Shown: positions 10,201-16,815 of the stretch, piece after piece
Numbering within the stretch: position 1 is the stretch's first letter
Layout: each line of letters begins with the position of its first letter
NCBI GenBank assembly: GCA_947495165.1
Contig: CANLXM010000001.1
Coordinates: 620,001-684,000, forward strand
DNA length: 64,000 nucleotides
Source of the DNA: an uncultured Cellulomonadaceae bacterium
GTDB taxonomy: Bacteria; Actinomycetota; Actinomycetes; Actinomycetales; Cellulomonadaceae
Reading direction: 5' to 3'
The notes under the pieces: generated by a model
Told to the model about the DNA's origin: nothing
Database searches by the model: none
Seen by the model: only the letters and a program-made list of their open reading frames with translations
Made by a program: the position numbers and the translations under genes

Positions 10201-11632
10201 CCCGGACGTCGACGGAAACCTGGCCGTCGTCGGCGCGAGCGGGGCGGGCAAGTCGGCGACGCTGCGGACGGTCGCCGTGGCCGCGGGCCTGGCCGGTGAA
10301 GCGGTCCAGGCCTACGGCGTCGACGTCGGCTCCGGCGGTCTGGCCATGCTGGCGGGGCTGCCGCACGTCGGCGCGGTGATCGACGGCGCCGACGACGAGC
10401 GCGTCGCGCGCCTGCTGCGCCGCCTCGCGGGTGTCCTCGAAGAACGAGCCGCCCGGTACTCCGCGGCCCGGGCCGGGACCCTCGCGGAGTACCGCGAGCT
10501 GACCGGCGAGGTCGCCGAGCCACGCATCTTCCTGCTGGTGGACGGCCTCGGAGCGTTCCGGGAGGCGTACGAGTCGAGTGCAGGCCGCGCCGCTGTCTAC
10601 GCCGCCTTCACGCGGCTGCTGACGGAAGGGCGTCCGCTCGGCGTGCACGTCGTCGTCGCCGGCGAGCGCCCCGGGGCGATCAGCACCGCGCTCGGCTCCG
10701 CGCTGCAGCGGCGCCTCGTGCTGCGCCAGGCCGACGACGTCGCGTACTCCGCGCTCGACGTCCCGAAGGACGTTCTCCGCCCAGGCTCCGTGCCCGGCCG
10801 TGCGATGCTCGCGGGCCACCGCGACGAGCTCCAGGTGGCCGTGCCCGGCGGCACGGCCCGACCGGGCGACCAGGCCGACGCCCTCGACGCGCTCGCCCGC
10901 CGCCTGCGGGCCTCCGGCGCGCCCGAGGCGCCCGGCGTCGAGCGGCTCCCGACCGTGGTCCCGCTCGCCTCGCTCCCGGCCCAGGTGGACGGACGTCCCG
11001 TGCTCGGCGTCGGCGACGAGACGTTGGCGCCGGTCGGCTTCGACCCGCGCGGGGTCTTCCTGGTGGCAGGCATGCCCGGGTCGGGTCGCAGCAACGCGCT
11101 CGTCGCGCTCGCCCGTGCGCTGCGGCGCTGGTCGCCGCAGGTGCGCCTGTGCTTCGTCGGGCCGGCCCGCTCGACGGTGCCGCACCTCGACGTCTGGGAC
11201 GACGTCGCGACCTCCACCGAGGAGGCCGTCGCGCTCGTGCGCGAGCTCGAGCCCGCGCTGTCCCGGCCGGCGGGAGCGACGCCCGACGTCGTGCTCGTCG
11301 TCGAAGGGCTCGCGGACTTCCTCGGCGGAGCGGCCGAGCAGCCGCTCACTGACGCGATCAAGGCGGCCCGGCGCAACGACCACCTCGTCGTCGCCGAGGG
11401 TGAGACCACCAGCTGGGGCTCGTCCTGGCCGCTCGTCGCGGAGGTCCGCAACGCGCGCCGTGGCCTGGTGCTGCAACCGGACCAGGTGGACGGCGAGGCG
11501 ATCTTCCGCACGCCGTTCCCGCGCATGGCCCGCGCGGACTTCCCGGTCGGGCGCTGCGAGGTCGTCGAGTCGGGCCGGCTCCGCCGCGTGCAGCTGCCCC
11601 TGGTCGAGCCGGTGCCGTCGCCCGCGAGATGA
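7247..11632 (+). CDS. FtsK/SpoIIIE-type secretion ATPase (EssC/EccC-like) with ubiquitin-like and FHA domains
   Basis: 1461 residues from a GTG that overlaps the preceding stop (GTGA). Residues 1-86 look like the YukD/EccD-type ubiquitin-like domain. Residues 97-188 form an FHA domain (IGRS 119-122, S-K-R-H 135-138, SANG 154-157). Two membrane helices lie at about 229-246 and 250-266. Three ATPase modules follow. D1 has GGTSGAGKS at 668-676 and Walker B VIVVDEF. D2 has GASGAGKS at 996-1003 but a weak Walker B (LLVDGL). D3 has MPGSGRS at 1276-1282, where Arg1281 replaces the P-loop Lys. This is the plan of the type VII secretion motor, close to firmicute EssC, which also has N-terminal FHA folds. 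It presumably drives export of WXG100-type substrates such as the protein encoded next. Confidence 0.9.
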   Translation: MKVRVTLQRTDGQDIDLAVTADATGTVGDLADTLARADPALLPAGTTRATLGLQAPDGRPPRVLGRDVGLHEAGIQSGSHLRLVPPDTDVLADAAATVHVRTGPDAGLTLAVPTGATTIGRSPDNDLVLTDPLVSKRHARLLVSEVVEIVDRGSANGVLIGDGHVQRGAVGPADVIRLGDTTLQVAHVAGEGQGTAVAFNRSPLVAPVHPGREREAPAPPEPAKPPRLPVLAMLAPAVLGAALFMFTRNPMSLMFVALSPLLMLGSYVDARSGEKRRVRRQTDEYRAALALLREQVAQDVALEQAERRREVPDTAALVDAASTRGPLLWSRRPEHDAFLRLTLGRGAAPSRNAIRLPHRGQAPAEQWDELVALAEDVREVADVPILADLRASGALGVAGARRHVDDVARALVAQLVTLHSPAEVVLAAVTSSSSAQGWGWLRWLPHVGSAHSPLPGPHLASSPAAGSSLVARLEGVLEDRRADARRGAHLPAVVLLVEDDAPVERGRLVGLAERGPDHGVHVVWVAPTQDRLPAVCRTFVAVDATGAASAGFVPEGVVVAPLACERLGAGAAAALARRLAPVTDAGAPALDESDLPRSVSYLSLVGPEIATDPAAVIERWRETGSLLDRTGPPVRRTSDASLRAVVGQGAEQELSLDLRAQGPHALVGGTSGAGKSELLQAWVLGMAAAHSPDRVSFLFVDYKGGAAFAECVDLPHTVGLVTDLSPHLVRRALTSLRAELHRRERLLNRKKAKDLLALERRGDHEAPPALVIVVDEFAALVSEVPEFVDGVVDVAQRGRSLGLHLILATQRPAGVIKDNLRANTNLRVALRMADESDSTDVLGDALASSFDPAVPGRGAVRTGPGRLAMFQAGYAGGRSSATPVRPRVEIETLAFGPGQVWDVPEVLDAEVPQEGPTDIARAVRTIAAAAEVARVPAPRRPWLPELAPTYDLLDLLDRGPSTPGALLLGVVDDPAHQEQRPVLFHPDVDGNLAVVGASGAGKSATLRTVAVAAGLAGEAVQAYGVDVGSGGLAMLAGLPHVGAVIDGADDERVARLLRRLAGVLEERAARYSAARAGTLAEYRELTGEVAEPRIFLLVDGLGAFREAYESSAGRAAVYAAFTRLLTEGRPLGVHVVVAGERPGAISTALGSALQRRLVLRQADDVAYSALDVPKDVLRPGSVPGRAMLAGHRDELQVAVPGGTARPGDQADALDALARRLRASGAPEAPGVERLPTVVPLASLPAQVDGRPVLGVGDETLAPVGFDPRGVFLVAGMPGSGRSNALVALARALRRWSPQVRLCFVGPARSTVPHLDVWDDVATSTEEAVALVRELEPALSRPAGATPDVVLVVEGLADFLGGAAEQPLTDAIKAARRNDHLVVAEGETTSWGSSWPLVAEVRNARRGLVLQPDQVDGEAIFRTPFPRMARADFPVGRCEVVESGRLRRVQLPLVEPVPSPAR

Positions 11633-11669
11633 CCTCTGTGGACAACGGTCCGGGCAGGCCGCGCGTGGC

Positions 11670-11675
11670 TAGCGT
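11670..11675 (+). promoter_or_regulatory. Candidate -10 element for the WXG100 gene
   Basis: TAGCGT fits the TANNNT -10 consensus seen repeatedly in this window. It lies 62 bases before the WXG100 start, giving a leader of about 55 bases that ends in the ribosome site GGGGGA. It suggests that the small secreted protein is made independently of the upstream ATPase operon, as expected for an abundant substrate. Confidence 0.4.
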
Positions 11676-11737
11676 GAGGCGTGACAAGCCCGCCGGCCAC
11701 CCGGGCGGTGGGCACACCACGAGCATGGGGGATCCAC

Positions 11738-12028
11738 ATGGCGAACGTGAACGTGTCCTACGACGAGATGCGCTCGGCGGCCGACCGTCTGGTGGCTGGG
11801 CAGGGCGACATCACCGCAAAGCTGAACGAGCTCAGGGGGTTCATCAGCACGCTGATCGGCTCCGGGTTCGTCACCGACCAGGCGTCGGTGGCGTTCGGGG
11901 AGACGTACGGGGAGTTCACCACGAACTCGACCCAGCTGATCGGCAACCTGACCGACCTCGGCAACTACCTCCGCAAGGCCGCACAGACGCTGCAGGAGAC
12001 CGACGCCGCCCTGGCGGGCGGGCTCTGA
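11738..12028 (+). CDS. WXG100-family-like small protein (ESAT-6-like)
   Basis: 96 residues, the canonical WXG100 size, and predicted as two long helices with a central turn. The start chosen is the ATG preceded by GGGGGA; an upstream in-frame start at 11681 would add an unlikely P/R-rich leader. The sequence begins MANVNVSYDEM, typical of family members. At the turn the W-x-G motif is replaced by G-S-G-F (residues about 41-44), and no clear Y-x-x-x-D/E export motif is present at the C-terminus. Position directly after the EssC-like ATPase supports a role as its substrate or partner. A GC-rich hairpin follows. Confidence 0.82.
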   Translation: MANVNVSYDEMRSAADRLVAGQGDITAKLNELRGFISTLIGSGFVTDQASVAFGETYGEFTTNSTQLIGNLTDLGNYLRKAAQTLQETDAALAGGL

Positions 12029-12037
12029 GGACGCTGC

Positions 12038-12068
12038 GCGCGGGGCGCGTGCCGGCGGCGCCCCGCGC
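12038..12068 (+). terminator. Hairpin terminator after WXG100 gene
   Basis: Perfect 11-bp inverted repeat GCGCGGGGCGC / GCGCCCCGCGC with a 9-base loop, starting 10 bases after the stop. No U-tract follows, which is usual for high-GC actinobacteria. Confidence 0.55.
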
Positions 12069-12117
12069 CGGTGAAACTCCTTGCGCAAAGGAGCAGCGGG
12101 ACATGGCCCGGCACTGC

Positions 12118-12123
12118 TAGCGT
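12118..12123 (+). promoter_or_regulatory. -10 element, leaderless start of the next gene
   Basis: TAGCGT lies 7 bases before the ATG at 12131, and no Shine-Dalgarno sequence is present. This is the classic actinobacterial arrangement for a leaderless transcript, and it fixes the start codon. Confidence 0.5.
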
Positions 12124-12130
12124 GCCGAGC

Positions 12131-12706
12131 ATGGGGAAGTGGAACAAGCCCTACCTCCTGGGGGCAGGGCTCTTCTGCGTTGCGACAGGCCTCGCTCTGT
12201 CGCGTCGGGGGACGACGACAGGCACGATGCTCATGGCGGTCGCCGTGGTCATCGGGCTCGGCATGCTCATCGCCCTCGTGCTGCACCGGAGGCTGTGCCG
12301 AGCGGTCCAGAACGCGCGCGCACGGCGCCCCGACGCCGTCGTCATCCCCGCCTACACGACGGGGGAGATGGTCGAGCTCGGCCTCAGCGTCGGGGCGTCC
12401 GTGCAGGGCTGGATGAGCCAGGGCGGCAACCCGATCGCGATCGCGGTGCACGCGGAACGGATCGAGGTCTGGTCCGGCCGGGAGCCCGAGCCGCGGTGGT
12501 CCGTGGCACGCACGGACATCGAGGAGATCGACCTGTTCACGTCGGTGTACGGCGCCCGGGGCATCGACGTCCTCGGGGTCCGTGCTGCCGCGGGCGGGCT
12601 CCTGTTCGTCCCCGCCTACCGGCCGCTGCGCAACATGGGCGGCTCGGACGCACCAGGGCTGCGCCGGGCGCTCGACGACCTCGGCGGTCCGGTCCGGGTT
12701 CCCTGA
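12131..12706 (+). CDS. Hypothetical two-helix membrane protein
   Basis: 191 residues. Two hydrophobic helices (about residues 8-24 and 32-52) are followed by a cytoplasmic basic stretch and a ~120-residue soluble domain. That domain has the pattern of a PH-like fold (the RIEVWSGREPEPRWSVARTDIEEIDLF segment resembles a surface-sensor strand pair). I do not recognise a named family. The start is set by a -10 box 7 bases upstream; the longer in-frame start at 12071 is rejected. It is a single-gene unit between the WXG100 hairpin and fprA. Confidence 0.7.
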   Translation: MGKWNKPYLLGAGLFCVATGLALSRRGTTTGTMLMAVAVVIGLGMLIALVLHRRLCRAVQNARARRPDAVVIPAYTTGEMVELGLSVGASVQGWMSQGGNPIAIAVHAERIEVWSGREPEPRWSVARTDIEEIDLFTSVYGARGIDVLGVRAAAGGLLFVPAYRPLRNMGGSDAPGLRRALDDLGGPVRVP

Positions 12707-12710
12707 GCGA

Positions 12711-12762
12711 TCTCAGGCGCTGAGACCGCAGCCGGGCGTCGGTGTCTCACGCTGCGTACACT
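12711..12762 (+). promoter_or_regulatory. Promoter region of fprA with TCTCA repeats
   Basis: A small hairpin TCTCAGGCGCTGAGA (12711-12725) is followed by another TCTCAC at 12745-12750 and a -10 box TACACT at 12757-12762. The predicted transcript starts near 12769, leaving a ~32-base leader with GGAAGG before the GTG start. The ten bases TCTCACGCTG here recur upstream of the gene at 26307. Confidence 0.35.
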
Positions 12763-12800
12763 TACCGGCGAGAATCCTCGAGCTGGAAGGCACCATTGTC

Positions 12801-14171
12801 GTGAGCACGAACCGCCCCCTGCGGGTTGCGATCGTCGGAGCAGGGCCCGCTGGGATCTACGCGTCGGACATCCTGTCCAAGGCGGAGGTCGACGTCAGCA
12901 TCGACCTCATCGAACGCCTTCCCGCTCCGTTCGGCCTCGTGCGCTACGGCGTCGCACCGGACCACCCGCGCATCAAGATGATCATCGCGGCCCTGCACAA
13001 GGTGCTCGACCGCGGCGACATCCGCCTGATCGCCAACGTGGACTTCGGCACCGACGTCACGCTCGCCGAGATGCGCCAGCACTACGACGCGGTCATCTTC
13101 TCGACCGGCTGCATCGAGGACGCGCCGCTGCCGATCCCCGGCGTCGAGCTCGAGGGCTCCTACGGCGCGGCGGACTTCGTCTCCTGGTACGACGGTCACC
13201 CGGACGTCCCGCGCACCTGGCCGCTCGAGGCCGCGCAGGTCGCCGTGATCGGCGCCGGCAACGTCGCGCTCGACGTCGCGCGCATCCTGTCCAAGCACGC
13301 GGACGACCTGCTGCCCACCGAGATCCCGGACAACGTCTACAAGATCCTCAAGGACTCCCCGGTCACGGACGTGCACGTGTTCGCGCGCCGCGGCCCGGCG
13401 CAGGCCAAGTTCTCCCCGCTCGAGCTCCGCGAGCTCGGCCACGTGCCCGACGTCGACGTGATCGTCTACCCCGAGGACTTCGACTTCGACGAGGGCTCGA
13501 TGGCTGCGATCGAGTCCTCCAACCAGACCAAGCAGGTCGTCAAGACCCTCACGGACTGGGCGCTCGTCGACCCGAGCACCTTCTCCGCGTCCCGCCGCCT
13601 GCACCTGCACTTCCTGCACGCCCCGTCGGAGATCCTCGGCGACGGCAAGGTCGAGGTGCTGCGCACCGAGCGGACGAAGCTCAACGGCGACGGCACCGTG
13701 TCCGGCACGGGCGAGTTCCACGACTGGCCGGTGCAGGCCGTCTACCGCGCGGTCGGCTACTTCGGTTCGGCCCTGCCCGAGATCCCCTTCGACGCGCTCA
13801 AGGGCGTGATCCCGAACCGCGAGGGCCGGGTCGTCGACGAGGCGGGCGAGCAGATCCCCGGCATCTACGCCACCGGGTGGATCAAGCGCGGGCCCGTGGG
13901 CCTGATCGGGCACACGAAGTCCGACGCGTCGGAGACCATCCGCCACCTCGTCGAGGACGTCGACTCGCTGCCGCGCGCCGAGCACGGGGCGCCCGAGGAC
14001 TTCACCGCGTTCCTCGAGGCCAAGGGCGTCGGCTACATCCCGTGGGCGGGCTGGCAGCTGCTCGACGCGTACGAGCGCGCCCTCGGCGAGCCGCACGGCC
14101 GCGAGCGCATCAAGGTCGTGCCGCGCGACGAGATGATCTCGGTCGCCCGCGGCGTGCCCGCGCACGGCTGA
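12801..14171 (+). CDS. fprA: Ferredoxin/flavodoxin-NADP+ reductase, adrenodoxin-reductase type
   Basis: 456 residues from GTG with GGAAGG ten bases upstream. The N-terminal FAD fingerprint is AIVGAGPAGIYASD (residues about 9-22). An NADP-binding motif VIGAGNVALDVARIL lies near residues 150-165, followed by the RRGPAQAKFSPLELREL segment typical of FprA/adrenodoxin reductases. The C-terminus carries the conserved G-Y-I-P-W-x-G-W motif near 412-420. The enzyme moves electrons between NADPH and ferredoxin. A possible physiological partner is the P450 encoded at 45.9 kb, though no ferredoxin gene lies in the window, so that link is speculative. The gene is monocistronic, with a hairpin after it. 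Confidence 0.93.
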   Translation: MSTNRPLRVAIVGAGPAGIYASDILSKAEVDVSIDLIERLPAPFGLVRYGVAPDHPRIKMIIAALHKVLDRGDIRLIANVDFGTDVTLAEMRQHYDAVIFSTGCIEDAPLPIPGVELEGSYGAADFVSWYDGHPDVPRTWPLEAAQVAVIGAGNVALDVARILSKHADDLLPTEIPDNVYKILKDSPVTDVHVFARRGPAQAKFSPLELRELGHVPDVDVIVYPEDFDFDEGSMAAIESSNQTKQVVKTLTDWALVDPSTFSASRRLHLHFLHAPSEILGDGKVEVLRTERTKLNGDGTVSGTGEFHDWPVQAVYRAVGYFGSALPEIPFDALKGVIPNREGRVVDEAGEQIPGIYATGWIKRGPVGLIGHTKSDASETIRHLVEDVDSLPRAEHGAPEDFTAFLEAKGVGYIPWAGWQLLDAYERALGEPHGRERIKVVPRDEMISVARGVPAHG

Positions 14172-14184
14172 CGGCACGGTCCGG

Positions 14185-14212
14185 GCGCGGGACCGGCCGG
14201 GCCGGCCCGCGC
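14185..14212 (+). terminator. Hairpin after fprA
   Basis: GCGCGGG-A-CCGGC pairs with GCCGGCCCGCGC around a 3-base loop with one bulged A. It begins 13 bases after the fprA stop. Confidence 0.4.
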
Positions 14213-14294
14213 TCGACCTGCGGTGCGCCGTCGTCGCTGCTACTTTCCGAGGCGTGGCGTCGGACGGCGCCGCGGAGAGCAGTCCGGGGGAATC

Positions 14295-14339
14295 ATGCGT
14301 GAGCGACACGTCGTCGTGTCCACCGGGCACGGCACATGA
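14295..14339 (+). CDS. 14-codon upstream ORF coupled to the next gene
   Basis: ATG preceded by AGTCCGGGGGAATC encodes MRERHVVVSTGHGT and ends in a TGA that overlaps the next start as ATGA at 14336. It is the only ORF here with a good ribosome site; the downstream gene has none of its own. This looks like a short leader ORF that delivers ribosomes to the next gene by translational coupling. It could instead mark a chance ribosome site, so the call is tentative. Confidence 0.4.
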   Translation: MRERHVVVSTGHGT

Positions 14340-14878
14340 GGGATCTTGTGCTCGTGCACCCGCACGGGTCGGGATGGCACCTGTGGACGCCCGGTGAGGA
14401 GAGCGGGACCGGCGTCGCGCCTGCGCTGCGCGAGACAGCGGAGGCCTGGGCCTCGTCGTGCGGGACTGATGCCGATCCGGCGATCGCGCTCGGGCTCTGG
14501 GTGCCCGACGGCATGGTGCCCCAGGGCACGGCTCGCCTGCTCCTGAGCCAGCTCGACGCCGCCGTCGGTCTGGACGAGCTCCGCCGGGAGTGGGCCCGGT
14601 CGCCCGAGCTCGAGGGGGCGCGGGTCCTGTCGCACGGCACGTACCTGCTGTCGGAGGTGGGCCACGTGGGCCCGCTTGGCGACGGCGTCGTCGAGTCCGT
14701 CACCTCGGCCGACCACGACGGCGGACCCGTCGTGGTCTCCTGCCGCGTGGTGGTCCCGCGTGACCGGACGACCGCGCTCGTGTGCGAGTTCGACACGTTC
14801 GCACCGACGCTGGCCGAGGAGTTCGAGCTCGCCGCCCTGCAGCTCGTCGCGAGCCTGGCGTGGGCGCCCGGCGCCTGA
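14336..14878 (+). CDS. Hypothetical protein
   Basis: 180 residues, soluble, without signal peptide or membrane helix. Acidic overall and rich in W/L/V, with no motif that I recognise. The segment RVVVPRDRTTALVCEFDTFAPTLAEEFELAALQLVASLAW at the end resembles beta-strand plus amphipathic helix. The start overlaps a 14-codon leader ORF by ATGA and has no ribosome site of its own. Codon use is typical of the neighbourhood, which supports a real gene. Function unknown. Confidence 0.6.
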   Translation: MRDLVLVHPHGSGWHLWTPGEESGTGVAPALRETAEAWASSCGTDADPAIALGLWVPDGMVPQGTARLLLSQLDAAVGLDELRREWARSPELEGARVLSHGTYLLSEVGHVGPLGDGVVESVTSADHDGGPVVVSCRVVVPRDRTTALVCEFDTFAPTLAEEFELAALQLVASLAWAPGA

Positions 14879-14900
14879 GCGCCGCGGGAAGCCTCGGCCG

Positions 14901-14919
14901 GCTGAGAGTTCGCTGAGAG
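14901..14919 (+). promoter_or_regulatory. Direct repeat upstream of htpX
   Basis: GCTGAGAG occurs twice with an 11-base period (14901-14908 and 14912-14919), reading as TCTCAGC on the other strand. Two half-sites on the same face of the helix are typical of OmpR-family response regulators. The site lies about 110 bases before the htpX start. Confidence 0.35.
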
Positions 14920-15030
14920 CGGCCCGCGCGCGGGAACGGCGCACCGTCGTCGGACGTTGAACCGGGTACGGACGCCGCTCGAGCGGGCGCACCACGCCCC
15001 ACGGTCGTCCTGAAGGAGCAGCACCGCACC

Positions 15031-15894
15031 ATGGGTCGTCGTCAGCACTTCAACGGGGTCAAGACCGCGCTCCTCTTCGGCGCGCTCTGGGCAGTCCTCC
15101 TCGGGATCTGGGCCCTGTTCTTCCGGGGCAGCTCCGGCATGCTCGTGCTGTTCGCCGGGCTCGGCGTCGTCTCGACGTTCATCAGCTACTGGAACTCCGA
15201 CAAGATCGCGATCCGTTCGATGCGCGCCTACCCGGTGAGCGAGATCGAGCAACCCGCGATGTACCGGATCGTCCGCGAGCTCTCGACGGCAGCGAAGCAG
15301 CCCATGCCGCGCCTGTACGTCTCGCCGACCGCCGCGCCCAACGCGTTCGCCACGGGCCGGAACCCCCGAAACGCGGCCGTGTGCTGCACCGAGGGGATCC
15401 TGACCCTGCTGGACGAGCGCGAGCTGCGCGGCGTGCTGGGCCACGAGCTCATGCACGTGTACAACCGCGACATCCTCACGTCGTCGGTCGCGGCCGCGAT
15501 CGCCGGGCTCGTCACGTCGCTCGGCCAGTTCCTGCTGTTCTTCGGCGGGGGAGACCGGCGCAACGCCAACCCGCTGGCCGGCCTCGCGCTCGCGATCCTC
15601 GCGCCGGTCGCGGCGAGCCTCATCCAGCTGTCGATCTCACGGACCCGTGAGTACGACGCCGACGAGGACGGCGCCCGCCTCACCGGCGACCCGCTCGCGC
15701 TGGCCTCCGCGCTCGCCAAGCTGGGCGTCGGCACCAAGGCGGCCCCGCTGCCCCAGACGCAGGAGCTCGAGAACGTCTCGCACCTGATGATCGCGAACCC
15801 GTTCAAGGGCGGGGGCATGGCCGCGATGTTCGCGACGCACCCGCCGATGCAGGACCGCATCGAGCGGCTGCAGCGCATGGCCCTGCCGTACTGA
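15031..15894 (+). CDS. htpX: Membrane zinc metalloprotease HtpX (M48)
   Basis: 287 residues. Two N-terminal helices (about 12-29 and 35-52), then the M48 zinc motif in GHELMHVYNRD (HELMH near residues 143-147) and two more helices around 155-200. The third zinc ligand is the Glu in the REYDADEDGARL segment near residue 209. HtpX degrades misfolded membrane proteins under envelope stress. The ribosome site GAAGGAG lies 10 bases upstream of the ATG. A tandem GCTGAGAG repeat further upstream could carry stress regulation. Confidence 0.95.
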   Translation: MGRRQHFNGVKTALLFGALWAVLLGIWALFFRGSSGMLVLFAGLGVVSTFISYWNSDKIAIRSMRAYPVSEIEQPAMYRIVRELSTAAKQPMPRLYVSPTAAPNAFATGRNPRNAAVCCTEGILTLLDERELRGVLGHELMHVYNRDILTSSVAAAIAGLVTSLGQFLLFFGGGDRRNANPLAGLALAILAPVAASLIQLSISRTREYDADEDGARLTGDPLALASALAKLGVGTKAAPLPQTQELENVSHLMIANPFKGGGMAAMFATHPPMQDRIERLQRMALPY

Positions 15895-15920
15895 CGCCCG
15901 GGTGCGCGGCCCCGCGCACC

Positions 15921-15926
15921 TAGGAT
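15921..15926 (+). promoter_or_regulatory. -10 element of map, leaderless
   Basis: TAGGAT ends 6 bases before the ATG of map; there is no Shine-Dalgarno sequence, so the transcript probably starts at the initiation codon. Confidence 0.5.
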
Positions 15927-15932
15927 GGACGC

Positions 15933-16700
15933 ATGATCGAGCTGCGCACCCCGGAAGAGATCGACGCCATGCGAGAGTCGGGGCGCGTGGTCGCCCGGGC
16001 GCTGGCCGCCGTCAAGGAGGCCGCCCAGGTGGGCACGTCGCTGCGCGAGCTCGACCAGGTCGCCCGCGACGTGATCTTCGGGGCGGGCGCGACCTCGCCG
16101 TTCCTCGACTACCACCCCGACTGGGCGCCCGTGCCGTTCCCGGGCGTGATCTGCGCGAGCGTGAACGACGCCGTCGTGCACGGCATCCCCACGGACCAGA
16201 CGATCGCGGACGGCGACCTCGTGTCGATCGACTGCGGGGCCGTCCTCGACGGCTGGGCCTCGGACAGTGCGATCTCGTTCGTCGTCGGCACCCCGCGCCA
16301 GGAGGACCTGGACCTCATCGGGACGACGACGGCGGCCCTCGAGGCCGGGATCGCCGCTGCCCAGGTGGGTGGCCGGCTCGGCGACATCTCGAACGCGATC
16401 GGCCGGGTCGCCCACAAGGCGCGCCTGGGCAACCTCGAGGACCACGGCGGCCACGGCATCGGGCGCGTCATGCACGGCGAGCCGTTCGTGCCCAACGACG
16501 GACGGCCGCGCCGCGGCATGGAGCTCAAGGCCGGCCTCGTGCTCGCGCTCGAGCCCATGTTCATCCTGGGTGGCTCCGGTCGCTACCGCCACGGCGACGA
16601 CGGCTGGACGCTCTACACGCGCGACGGCTCGCGCTCGGCCCACGTCGAGCACACGGTCGCGATCACCGACGACGGCCCGCGGATCCTCTCGGCCCTCTGA
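15933..16700 (+). CDS. map: Methionine aminopeptidase, type I
   Basis: 255 residues. All metal ligands of the pita-bread fold are visible: D-C-G (Asp of VSIDCGAVLDG), D of DSA, H of GHGIGR, E of LALEPMF and E of HVEHTVAI. The catalytic H is in VVHGIP. It removes the initiator methionine from nascent proteins. It ends by convergence with the DUF1772 gene across a stem-loop element. A leaderless start is indicated by the -10 box 6 bases before the ATG. Confidence 0.96.
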   Translation: MIELRTPEEIDAMRESGRVVARALAAVKEAAQVGTSLRELDQVARDVIFGAGATSPFLDYHPDWAPVPFPGVICASVNDAVVHGIPTDQTIADGDLVSIDCGAVLDGWASDSAISFVVGTPRQEDLDLIGTTTAALEAGIAAAQVGGRLGDISNAIGRVAHKARLGNLEDHGGHGIGRVMHGEPFVPNDGRPRRGMELKAGLVLALEPMFILGGSGRYRHGDDGWTLYTRDGSRSAHVEHTVAITDDGPRILSAL

Positions 16701-16725
16701 CCCCTGGGCGGCGAGCACCCGCGCG

Positions 16726-16803
16726 GCGCGTGCCCGGGCGGCGCGTGCCCGGGCGGCGAACCTGGGAGCACTTCTGCACGGCGATCGCGTGCACAAGTGC
16801 TCC
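16726..16803. repeat. Tandem 15-mer plus 16-bp inverted repeat between convergent genes
   Basis: GCGCGTGCCCGGGCG occurs twice in tandem (16726-16740, 16741-16755). Next comes an inverted repeat with 16-base arms, one mismatch and a 7-base loop (arms 16765-16780 and 16788-16803, core GGAGCACTT / AAGTGCTCC). It sits between the map and DUF1772 stops and can serve as a bidirectional terminator. The inverted repeat is AT-richer than its surroundings and may be an intergenic element rather than a simple terminator. Confidence 0.5.
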
Positions 16804-16815
16804 GAACCTCCCGGC

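Noticed and set aside
7028..11476. Long open frame on the minus strand opposite the secretion ATPase, and similar ones at 4473-6974 and 35768-39907
   Set aside because: They are antisense to genes with clear motifs, carry no recognisable motif, and are rich in R, G, A and H as expected from the third frame of high-GC DNA.
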